DNA from: Rubrivivax sp.
Lineage (GTDB): Bacteria; Pseudomonadota; Gammaproteobacteria; Burkholderiales; Burkholderiaceae
NCBI GenBank assembly: GCA_004211235.1
Contig: SEEY01000315.1
Coordinates: forward strand, 1 to 5,357
Direction: 5' to 3'
DNA length: 5,357 nt
Position 1 is the stretch's first letter. Every line of letters begins with the position of its first letter. Below the pieces are notes generated by a model, which had not been told where the DNA came from, searched no databases, and was given only the letters and a program-made list of their open reading frames with translations. A program made the translations under genes and the position numbers. Below, one piece after another: positions 1-5,357 of this stretch.

Positions 1-1051
1 GCTTGACGCTGGCGACCAGGCGACGCAGATCTGCCGCCTTGTCCACGACCTTGCCGTCCACATGGGTGACGACGTCGCCGCCTTCGACGCCGGCCTTCTC
101 GGCCGGGCTGCCAGCCACGACGGAGCGAATCACCGCGCCTTGCGCCTTGCCCAGGCCGATGGCCTCGGCGATCTCCTTGGTGATGTCGTCCGGCAGCACA
201 CCGAGGTAGCCGCGAACGACGCGGCCACCAGCGCGCAGTTCGTCGGCCACGCGGATCGCGTCGGCGATGGGGATCGCGAACGAGATGCCCATGTAGCCGC
301 CGTTCTGGCTGTAGATCTGCGAGTTGATGCCGATGACCTCCCCGCGCATGTTGACGAGCGGGCCGCCGGAGTTGCCGGGGTTGATGGCCACGTCCGTCTG
401 GATCAGCGGCAGCAGGTCACCGGTGTCGCGTTGCTTGGCGCTGATGATGCCGGCCGTGACGGTGTTCTCAAGGCCGAAGGGCGAGCCGATGGCCATGACC
501 CATTCGCCGACCTTGGACGCGTTGCTGTCACCCACCTTGACGACCGGTAGAGCGGTCGCCTCGATCTTGACGACGGCCACATCCGAGCGCTGGTCGGCGC
601 CGATGAGCTTGGCCTTGAGCTCGCGCTTGTCAGTCAGCGTGACGATGACCTCGTCGGCGCCCTGCACGACGTGGGCATTGGTCAGCACGTAGCCGTCGGC
701 GCTGAGGATGAAGCCGGAGCCGACGCCGCGGCGCAGCGGACCGTCGTCGTCCGGCGTGCCGCCACCGCGCGGTGCCCCGCGACGCTGGTTGGGCACCGGG
801 ATGCCGAAGCGGCGGAAGAACTCCTGCATCTGCTCGTTCAGCTCCGCCTGGCCCTCGGGCACCTTGACCTTCTCGGCGGTGCGGATGTTGACGACGGCGG
901 GGCCGACCCGATCCACCAGTTCCGAGAAGTCGGGCAGTTCGCGTGACTGGGCGCTGGCGGGCACCTGGCCCAGTGCAAGCATCAGCGCCAGCGTGGTGCC
1001 GGACAGCAGACGGCTCGCTTGCGCAGGGATGAGACGGTTCTCAACGGGCAT
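1..1051 (-). CDS. degP: Do-family periplasmic serine protease/chaperone (DegP/DegQ/MucD-like), 3' end outside window
   Basis: This gene should degrade or refold damaged proteins in the periplasm. The 350 visible residues begin with a Sec-type signal peptide: a basic start, a hydrophobic stretch at about residues 15-31, and a likely cleavage site after A-S-A at 32-34. A trypsin-like domain follows, with the full catalytic triad: His127 in TNAHVV, Asp157 in RSDVAVVKI and Ser228 in NPGNSGGPL. A Gly/Pro/Arg-rich stretch (about 83-108) precedes the protease core, where the LA loop of DegP lies. The first PDZ domain starts near residue 280, with the peptide-binding YLGV at 282-285, and is cut by the window edge. 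Family members are usually 450-500 residues, so roughly a quarter is missing. The start at 1051 is supported by the signal peptide and a GGAAG ribosome site 7 nt upstream. It lies 69 nt after rseA. The family is certain; choosing between degP, degQ and mucD is partly convention. Confidence 0.95.
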   Translation of the reverse strand, partial: MPVENRLIPAQASRLLSGTTLALMLALGQVPASAQSRELPDFSELVDRVGPAVVNIRTAEKVKVPEGQAELNEQMQEFFRRFGIPVPNQRRGAPRGGGTPDDDGPLRRGVGSGFILSADGYVLTNAHVVQGADEVIVTLTDKRELKAKLIGADQRSDVAVVKIEATALPVVKVGDSNASKVGEWVMAIGSPFGLENTVTAGIISAKQRDTGDLLPLIQTDVAINPGNSGGPLVNMRGEVIGINSQIYSQNGGYMGISFAIPIADAIRVADELRAGGRVVRGYLGVLPDDITKEIAEAIGLGKAQGAVIRSVVAGSPAEKAGVEGGDVVTHVDGKVVDKAADLRRLVASVK

Positions 1052-1058
1052 AGATCGA

Positions 1059-1063
1059 CTTCC
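1059..1063 (-). promoter_or_regulatory. Ribosome binding site of degP
   Basis: GGAAG on the minus strand lies 7 nt before the ATG at 1051. It supports this start and independent translation initiation, consistent with the 69-nt gap after rseA. Confidence 0.6.
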
Positions 1064-1098
1064 AGTGTTGGACAGCGCAGGGGGCAGACGGAAAACGG

Positions 1099-1111
1099 TA
1101 AGAGAGGGTGC
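1099..1111 (-). repeat. Copy 1 of a 13-nt intergenic repeat (upstream of degP)
   Basis: GCACCCTCTCTTA on the minus strand lies in the rseA-degP gap and is repeated exactly at 4293-4305 in the fabG-acpP gap, in the same orientation. The flanks differ after the shared core. Function is unknown. A chance match is possible, but both copies fall in the small non-coding fraction of the window. Confidence 0.5.
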
Positions 1112-1120
1112 CAATGCGCG

Positions 1121-1672
1121 TCACGGGCGAGGCCTTGAAGCCGCCGGCTCCGGCAATGCCAGACCCCAATCGATGATCTCAGGCGTCGCTTCCACCGGCA
1201 AACCGGGCTCCCGCACCGCACCTAGCGACGGCAGGGTACGGCCTGCGGCGGTTTGAGCAAAGCTGAGTCCGCTAAGACCCTGCGCGCGCGGTGTTGTGAA
1301 CGGTGCAATCGCGACAGCGGGCTCGCTGAGGATCGGCGCGCGCAGCAGTCCGACGCCGAAAACAACGGCGATGAAGCTCGCGGCGACGGCCAAAGGTGGG
1401 AGCCAGTCGCGGGGGCGCGCACGCTCGAGGCTGGCGGCCGGCATGCAGGCATGCAGCGCGTCGAGGAGGCGCTCGGGATCGGCGGTGCGCGCGGCCAGCA
1501 GATCCGCCGAGCGCAGGCCGTCGCCGGCGGCATGCCACAGCGCCCAGCGTCCACGCAGCGCCGGGTCGCGGGCCCAGGCGGCGTTCACGAGCGCCCAGTC
1601 CGCCGGCGTCGCCGCGCCATCCACGACCGCAGAGAGCGCTTCGTTCAGCACTGCTTCTTCTGCATTCACCAT
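1121..1672 (-). CDS. rseA: Sigma-E negative regulatory protein (RseA/MucA-type anti-sigma factor)
   Basis: This 183-residue protein should be a single-pass inner-membrane anti-sigma factor that holds RpoE inactive until envelope stress triggers its proteolysis. Residues 1-75 form an acidic/Ala-rich cytoplasmic region of RseA_N type, with the characteristic early LSAVVDG motif followed by W residues. One transmembrane helix spans about 91-110, flanked by an Arg-rich cytoplasmic side (84-88). About 70 Pro/Ala-rich periplasmic residues follow. E. coli RseA is 216 residues, so the periplasmic part is shorter here. The ATG at 1672 overlaps the end of rpoE by 7 nt and has a strong GGAGGA site, so translation is probably coupled to rpoE. 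The usual next gene, rseB, is absent. Identity rests on position and architecture as much as on sequence, since the family diverges quickly. Confidence 0.88.
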   Translation of the reverse strand: MVNAEEAVLNEALSAVVDGAATPADWALVNAAWARDPALRGRWALWHAAGDGLRSADLLAARTADPERLLDALHACMPAASLERARPRDWLPPLAVAASFIAVVFGVGLLRAPILSEPAVAIAPFTTPRAQGLSGLSFAQTAAGRTLPSLGAVREPGLPVEATPEIIDWGLALPEPAASRPRP

Positions 1673-2259
1673 GGTCGCCCTCCTCCGCCCAGCAATGCCC
1701 GCAGCCGCACGGCGACGGCCTCCCGCGCGCGGAAGATGCGCGAGCGCACCGTGCCCGGTGGGCAGCCCGTCAGATCGGCAATCTCGTCGTAGCTCAAGCC
1801 ATCCACCTCTCGCAGCAGCAGTGCCCGGCGCTGGTCCTCGGCCAGGGCGGCGACCGCCTCATCCAGCTGCTGCCCCAACTGGCGGCTGGCAAGCAGTGAT
1901 TCGGGAGTCGCATCGTCGGTTGGATGCGCACGCGTGCCGAAAGTTCCGTCCTCGTCGTCCTCGTCCAGGGATTCGACAGGACGCTGGCGGGCGCGATGAC
2001 GCGTCGCCGCGTTGATGGCGATGCGGTAGATCCAGGTGTAGAACGCGCTCTCACCACGAAAAGCGGGAAGCGCCCGGTAGGCCGCCAGGAAAGTTTCCTG
2101 GCAGAGGTCTGCCACGTCGGCCGGGTCGCGCACGCTGCGGGACAGCAGGCGCTCGATGCGGCGCTGGTACTTCAGCACCAGCATGTCGAACGCCGCGCGG
2201 CTTCCGGCCTGCGCCTGGCGCACCAGCAGCGCGTCGGTGTCCTGACCTTGCCCGGTCAT
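1666..2259 (-). CDS. rpoE: ECF sigma factor RpoE (sigma-E/AlgU type)
   Basis: This 197-residue protein is an extracytoplasmic-function sigma factor directing RNA polymerase to envelope-stress promoters. Region 2 covers about residues 24-90, with the core-binding and -10 recognition signature DLCQETFLAAYRALPAFRG (51-69) followed by the W/Y-rich helix at 72-83. An acidic linker (DEDDEDG, 99-105) connects to region 4 (about 135-190), where LSYDEIADLTGCPPGTVRSR (155-174) forms the helix-turn-helix that reads the -35 element. Length is normal for the family (about 190-200). The ATG at 2259 overlaps the preceding stop as ATGA, and the 3' end overlaps rseA by 7 nt. Adjacency to rseA and degP separates it from other ECF groups. 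The short tail GGGGRPW seems shaped by the rseA ribosome site. A candidate sigma-E promoter lies inside the linker-coding part. Confidence 0.97.
   Translation of the reverse strand: MTGQGQDTDALLVRQAQAGSRAAFDMLVLKYQRRIERLLSRSVRDPADVADLCQETFLAAYRALPAFRGESAFYTWIYRIAINAATRHRARQRPVESLDEDDEDGTFGTRAHPTDDATPESLLASRQLGQQLDEAVAALAEDQRRALLLREVDGLSYDEIADLTGCPPGTVRSRIFRAREAVAVRLRALLGGGGRPW
1681..1686 (-). promoter_or_regulatory. Ribosome binding site of rseA inside the rpoE 3' end
   Basis: GGAGGA lies 8 nt before the rseA ATG. In the rpoE frame it encodes Gly-Gly within the C-terminal GGGG run, using GGA codons that are atypical in this GC-rich gene. The ribosome site appears to have dictated the sigma factor's dispensable tail. 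Confidence 0.75.
1919..1947 (-). promoter_or_regulatory. Candidate sigma-E-type promoter inside rpoE
   Basis: On the minus strand GGAACTT (1947-1941) matches the well-known sigma-E -35 consensus exactly. It is followed after 16 nt by TCCAAC (1924-1919), which resembles the looser TCnAA-type -10 element. It would start transcription about 240 nt upstream of rseA and could feed rseA and degP. The motif falls in the non-conserved linker of RpoE and uses GGA and ACT codons where this genome favours GGC and ACC. A chance 7-mer match is quite possible. Confidence 0.3.
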
Positions 2260-2672
2260 GGCGCGACCGCCCCGGGCGCGGAAAACAGCGTCGCGCGCAG
2301 CGCCGGCCAGGCCGCGCCCTGCTGCCGGCGCGACAAGGGCAGCCAGATCGGGCCGGGGCTGGCACGCAGCAGGAGCCAGGCGTCCAGGTCGATCAGCACG
2401 GCGAGCTGGACCGGGAATTCATCATCGCGGCCGGGCTCCGCGAGCCACCAGGCCTGACCATCCCAGCGCAGGCGTCGCAGTGGCACGGTGGACGCACGCC
2501 AGGCGTAGAGCACCACGAGCGGCATGAGAAGGAGCACCGGCCAGGCCGATGAGCGATGGCTCATGGCCCATGCGGCCATTCCGCCGGAGGCAAGTGCAGC
2601 GACCAGCGCCACCGCAGCCTGCATCGCCGGCTGCGGCAGCAACTGCACGACGACCGGCGGCGTGCGGCGCAT
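2256..2672 (-). CDS. Small two-helix membrane protein, YgfX/CptA-like
   Basis: This 138-residue protein fits the YgfX (CptA) layout. It has a short N-terminus with PPVVVQLLPQP, where the family typically has a similar basic/Pro segment before the membrane. Two adjacent transmembrane helices follow at about 17-37 and 43-59, joined by a short turn. The soluble C-terminal domain carries LRWDGQAWWL (68-77), an Asp-rich turn, DAWLLLRA (97-104) and a WLPLSRR segment (110-116). The best-studied YgfX inhibits MreB/FtsZ and pairs with SdhE (CptB). No partner gene is visible here, so toxin function should not be assumed. The ATG at 2672 lies 12 nt after the fabF stop, in the same frame, with no clear ribosome site; an ATG cannot lie further upstream because the fabF stop blocks the frame. 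It overlaps rpoE by 4 nt. The gene is real by context; the family call is made by eye and is moderate. Confidence 0.6.
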   Translation of the reverse strand: MRRTPPVVVQLLPQPAMQAAVALVAALASGGMAAWAMSHRSSAWPVLLLMPLVVLYAWRASTVPLRRLRWDGQAWWLAEPGRDDEFPVQLAVLIDLDAWLLLRASPGPIWLPLSRRQQGAAWPALRATLFSAPGAVAP

Positions 2673-2684
2673 CGCCAGCGGCGC

Positions 2685-3929
2685 TCAGACCCGCTTGAAG
2701 ATCAGCGTGCCGTTGGTGCCGCCGAAGCCGAAGTTGTTCTTCGCGGCGATCTCGATCTTCATCGGCCGCGCCTCGTTGGCGCAGTAGTCCAGGTCGCACT
2801 CGGGATCCTGGTTGAAGATGTTGATCGTCGGCGGGGCGATCTGGTCGCGGATGGCCAGTGCAGTGAACACCGACTCGATGCCACCGGCGCCGCCCAGCAG
2901 GTGGCCCGTCATCGACTTCGTCGAGCTGATGACCATGTTCTTCGCGTGATCGCCGAAAGCCAGCTTGATCGCGTTGGTCTCGTTCACGTCGCCGAGCGGC
3001 GTGGACGTCCCGTGGGCGTTCATGTACTGGATCTGGTCGGGGTTCAGGCCGGCGTTGCGCAGGGCATTGCGCATGGAGCGCTTAGGGCCGTCGACGTTGG
3101 GCGCGGTCATGTGATACGCGTCCGCGCCCATGCCGAAGCCGGCCAGCTCGCAATAGATCTTGGCGCCGCGCTTCTTGGCGTGTTCGTACTCTTCGAGCAC
3201 CAGCACCCCGGCACCCTCCCCCAGCACGAAGCCGTCGCGGTCCTTGTCCCAGGGGCGGGACGCGGTCGCGGGGTCGTCGTTGCGCGTGGAGAGTGCACGG
3301 GCCGCGGCGAAACCGCCAATGCCCAGCGGCGACACGGCGCATTCCGAGCCGCCCGCCACCATCACGTCTGCATCACCGTATTCGATGAGACGGCCGGCTT
3401 CGCCGATCGCATGCAGGCCCGTCGTGCAGGCCGTGACGATCGCCAGGTTGGGCCCCTGGAAGCCGAAGTTGATGGAGACGTGGCCCGAGATCATGTTGAT
3501 GATCGAGGCCGGGATGAAGAACGGCGAGATGCGGCGCGGGCCGCGGTTCATCAGCTCGGTGTGGGTGTCTTCGATCAGCGGCAGGCCGCCGATGCCCGAA
3601 CCCACGAGCACGCCGATGCGCTCAGCCTGTTCCTCGGTCAGCTGGTCGCCGGTGGGAAGACCGGCGTCCCGCACCGCCTGAAAGGACGCCGCCAACCCGT
3701 AATGGATGAAGGTGTCCATGTGCCGGGCTTCCTTGGCGGGGATGTAATCCTCGATCTTGAAGCCCTTGACCTCACCCGCGAAATGGCACGCCAGATTGCT
3801 GGCGTCGAAGCGGGTGACGGTGGCGATGCCGGAACGACCGGCGAGGATGTTGGCCCAGCCTTCGGCCACCGTGTTACCCACGGGGCTGATGAGGCCAAGA
3901 CCCGTGACGACGACGCGGCGACGAGACAT
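2685..3929 (-). CDS. fabF: Beta-ketoacyl-ACP synthase II (FabF)
   Basis: FabF condenses malonyl-ACP with acyl-ACP to extend fatty acids by two carbons in the cytoplasm, and in many bacteria makes the step to vaccenate temperature-responsive. The 414 residues match the family's usual length (about 412). The Cys-His-His triad is complete: Cys168 in [12 protein letters not shown], His306 in [11 protein letters not shown] and His343 in [15 protein letters not shown], with the supporting Lys338. The glycine-rich GFGGTNG near the C-terminus (401-407) is typical of thiolase-fold ketosynthases. The N-terminus [12 protein letters not shown] is standard, which fixes the start, although no Shine-Dalgarno sequence precedes it. 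It follows acpP by 57 nt, a gap filled by hairpins, and precedes the YgfX-like gene by 12 nt. Adjacency to acpP favours FabF over FabB. Confidence 0.98.
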   Translation of the reverse strand: MSRRRVVVTGLGLISPVGNTVAEGWANILAGRSGIATVTRFDASNLACHFAGEVKGFKIEDYIPAKEARHMDTFIHYGLAASFQAVRDAGLPTGDQLTEEQAERIGVLVGSGIGGLPLIEDTHTELMNRGPRRISPFFIPASIINMISGHVSINFGFQGPNLAIVTACTTGLHAIGEAGRLIEYGDADVMVAGGSECAVSPLGIGGFAAARALSTRNDDPATASRPWDKDRDGFVLGEGAGVLVLEEYEHAKKRGAKIYCELAGFGMGADAYHMTAPNVDGPKRSMRNALRNAGLNPDQIQYMNAHGTSTPLGDVNETNAIKLAFGDHAKNMVISSTKSMTGHLLGGAGGIESVFTALAIRDQIAPPTINIFNQDPECDLDYCANEARPMKIEIAAKNNFGFGGTNGTLIFKRV

Positions 3930-3956
3930 GCGGTGCGGATCAGGGGAAATGAAGAG

Positions 3957-3974
3957 AAAGGCCGGAAGGCCTTC
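3957..3974 (-). terminator. Terminator-like hairpin between acpP and fabF
   Basis: In the transcript, GAAGGCC (3974-3968) pairs with GGCCUUU (3963-3957) across a UUCC loop: seven pairs, including one G-U. A pyrimidine/U-rich stretch, CUCUUCAUUU, follows. The U-tract is interrupted by C residues, so this would be at best a partial terminator, an attenuator, or a 3' stabilising structure for acpP mRNA. It lies inside what is otherwise an operon. Confidence 0.35.
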
Positions 3975-3976
3975 GG

Positions 3977-4268
<292 letters not shown>

Positions 4269-4271
<3 letters not shown>

Positions 4272-4295
4272 AGGGCTCTAGAGTTGCGCCCCTAA
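4269..4295 (-). promoter_or_regulatory. Stem-loop in the fabG-acpP gap
   Basis: In the transcript UUAGGGGC (4295-4288) pairs with GCCCUUAG (4276-4269) over eight positions, including two G-U wobbles, around an 11-nt loop that contains UCUAGA. No U-tract follows, so it is not an intrinsic terminator. It may be a processing or stability element separating acpP mRNA from the upstream message. No function is demonstrated. Confidence 0.35.
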
Positions 4296-4305
4296 GAGAG
4301 GGTGC
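4293..4305 (-). repeat. Copy 2 of a 13-nt intergenic repeat (upstream of acpP)
   Basis: GCACCCTCTCTTA is identical and in the same orientation as the copy at 1099-1111 before degP. Here its last three bases overlap the 5' arm of the stem-loop at 4269-4295. Function is unknown. Confidence 0.5.
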
Positions 4306-4336
4306 AAGCAGGAAGGTCGGGAGCTTGTGCAGGCCC

Positions 4337-5080
4337 TCAGGCCATGTACATGCCGCCGTTGACGTGCAGCTCGGTACCGGTGATGTAGGCGGCGCCTGGC
4401 GAGGCCAGGAAAGCCACCGCCGCAGCGATTTCTTCGGGCGCGCCGAGGCGTCCCAGCGGGATTTGCGACATCAGCGCGGCCTTCTGCGCCTCGGGCAACC
4501 CTTCGGTCATGTCGGTGGCGATGAAGCCCGGCGCAACGCAGTTGACCGTGATGCCGCGGCTGCCGAGTTCACGGGCCAGCGAGCGCGTCAGGCCGGCCAC
4601 GCCCGCCTTCGCGGCAGCGTAATTGGCCTGGCCTGCATTGCCGGACGCGCCGACGACGGACGTGATGTTGATGATGCGGCCGTTGCGCTGCTTCATCATG
4701 GGTTTGGTCACGGCGCGGGCGAGGCGGAAGACGGCCTTGAGGTTGGTGTCCAGCACCGCATCCCAGTCGTCGTCCTTCATGCGCATGGACAGCGTGTCTC
4801 GTGTGATGCCGGCGTTGTTGACGAGCACATGCAGCCCCCCCTCCTTCGCGACGATGTCGTCGACGGCAGCCTGGCTGGCTGCGGCGTCGGTCACGTTCAG
4901 CGCGATGCCGCGCCCACCATGGACAGCCAGCGCTTCCGTGATGCCGGCGGCGCCGGATTCGGTCGTCGCAGTGCCGATCACGCGCCAGCCGGCCTGGGCC
5001 AGGTGGAGCGCGATGGCGCGGCCGATGCCGCGGCTAGCGCCGGTGACGAGGGCGATGCCCAAAGATGCGGAATCAGTCAT
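4337..5080 (-). CDS. fabG: 3-oxoacyl-ACP reductase (FabG)
   Basis: FabG uses NADPH to reduce beta-ketoacyl-ACP to beta-hydroxyacyl-ACP, the first reductive step of each elongation cycle. The 247 residues are typical of this short-chain dehydrogenase (E. coli 244). The Rossmann cofactor loop TGASRGIG is at 13-20 and the NNAG motif at 88-91. The catalytic residues are Asn113, Ser141 in NITSVVG, Tyr154 and Lys158 in the YxxxK motif (NYAAAKAG). The C-terminal PGFIATDMT (184-192) and the ending TGTELHVNGGMYMA are strongly FabG-like and mark it as the fatty acid enzyme, not a generic dehydrogenase. The ATG at 5080 lies 3 nt after the fabD stop without a good ribosome site, so translation probably re-initiates after fabD. 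Confidence 0.98.
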   Translation of the reverse strand: MTDSASLGIALVTGASRGIGRAIALHLAQAGWRVIGTATTESGAAGITEALAVHGGRGIALNVTDAAASQAAVDDIVAKEGGLHVLVNNAGITRDTLSMRMKDDDWDAVLDTNLKAVFRLARAVTKPMMKQRNGRIINITSVVGASGNAGQANYAAAKAGVAGLTRSLARELGSRGITVNCVAPGFIATDMTEGLPEAQKAALMSQIPLGRLGAPEEIAAAVAFLASPGAAYITGTELHVNGGMYMA

Positions 5081-5083
5081 GGC

Positions 5084-5357
5084 TCAGATGGAAAGGAAGG
5101 CACGGGCTTCGGCCAGCGAAGCGGGATCGAAGACGCAGGCGGCATGCAATTCCGCATCGATGCGCTTGGCCATGCCGGTCAGCACCTTGCCGGGGCCGGC
5201 TTCGATGAGGTGGTTCACGCCGCGCGCCTTCAGGGCCTGCACGACCTCGACCCAGCGCACCGGGCCGAAGGCCTGGCGGTAGAGCGCGTCGCGCAGCGCG
5301 TCCGCGTCGGCGGTCACGGCCACATCGATGTTGTTGACGACCGGGAACGCCGCGGCC
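5084..5357 (-). CDS. fabD: Malonyl-CoA:ACP transacylase (FabD), C-terminal 90 residues
   Basis: FabD moves malonyl groups from CoA to ACP, supplying the extender unit. Only the last 90 residues are in the window; the catalytic Ser and His that sit earlier in the family cannot be checked. The visible part starts with FPVVNNID. It continues with FGPVRWVEVVQAL, the equivalent of the QLTSPVRW region of FabD, and EAGPGKVLTGMAKRID, a hallmark C-terminal motif. The ending FLSI is followed by UGA just 3 nt before fabG. Family and order (fabD-fabG-acpP-fabF) agree with the standard proteobacterial fab cluster. Confidence 0.95.
   Translation of the reverse strand, partial: AAAFPVVNNIDVAVTADADALRDALYRQAFGPVRWVEVVQALKARGVNHLIEAGPGKVLTGMAKRIDAELHAACVFDPASLAEARAFLSI

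Noticed and set aside
62..550. 162-codon open frame on the plus strand opposite degP
   Set aside because: It is antisense to the protease catalytic region, whose triad is intact on the minus strand. The composition (Asp/Val/Ala-rich) is typical of a shadow frame.
1096..1114. Sigma-54-like promoter (TGGCAC) before degP
   Set aside because: The GG element is present, but the GC required 12 bases downstream is absent (TA instead).
1296..2015. 239-codon plus-strand frame opposite rseA and rpoE
   Set aside because: It crosses two real genes on the opposite strand, and its product is Arg/Ala/Ser/Pro-rich without recognisable motifs.
2084..2102. Perfect 9-bp inverted repeat with a 1-nt centre inside rpoE
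   Set aside because: It encodes the conserved CQETFLA motif of sigma region 2, so the symmetry follows from protein constraint. A GAAACTT in it resembles a sigma-E -35, but no -10 follows at the right distance.

Overview
This 5,357-base, GC-rich window reads as a proteobacterial chromosome. The gene order points to a betaproteobacterium, most likely Burkholderiales and possibly Comamonadaceae or the Rubrivivax/Leptothrix group; this placement is inferred from synteny and composition, not from a database search. Every supported gene lies on the minus strand, so transcription runs from base 5357 towards base 1. The long open frames on the plus strand are antisense shadows.

The order in the direction of transcription is fabD (3' end only), fabG, acpP, fabF, a small two-helix membrane protein resembling YgfX/CptA, rpoE, rseA, and degP/mucD (5' part only; the gene runs off the window at base 1). 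The first four genes are core type II fatty acid synthesis: malonyl-CoA:ACP transacylase, beta-ketoacyl-ACP reductase, acyl carrier protein and beta-ketoacyl-ACP synthase II. The last three form a cell-envelope stress module: the sigma-E type sigma factor, its membrane anti-sigma factor and a periplasmic Do-family protease/chaperone. Spacing is tight: fabD-fabG 3 nt, fabF-ygfX-like 12 nt, ygfX-like/rpoE a 4-nt ATGA overlap, and rpoE/rseA a 7-nt overlap. This suggests a co-transcribed, translationally coupled unit joining membrane lipid synthesis to envelope stress control. Larger gaps occur only around acpP (110 nt before it, 57 nt after it) and before degP (69 nt).

The protein genes are mostly conventional. 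The points worth a second look are: (1) nested, mutually exclusive hairpins at the acpP stop codon and acpP-fabF junction, with the layout of a translation-sensitive attenuator; (2) the absence of rseB between rseA and degP; (3) a sigma-E-like promoter motif inside rpoE, written partly with codons atypical for this GC-rich gene; (4) a YgfX-like membrane protein in this operon with no SdhE/CptB partner in view; (5) a 13-nt sequence repeated in two of the three larger intergenic gaps; and (6) a stem-loop in the acpP leader. I see no RNA genes, mobile elements, CRISPR arrays or attachment sites. No stretch longer than about 110 bases lacks a gene.
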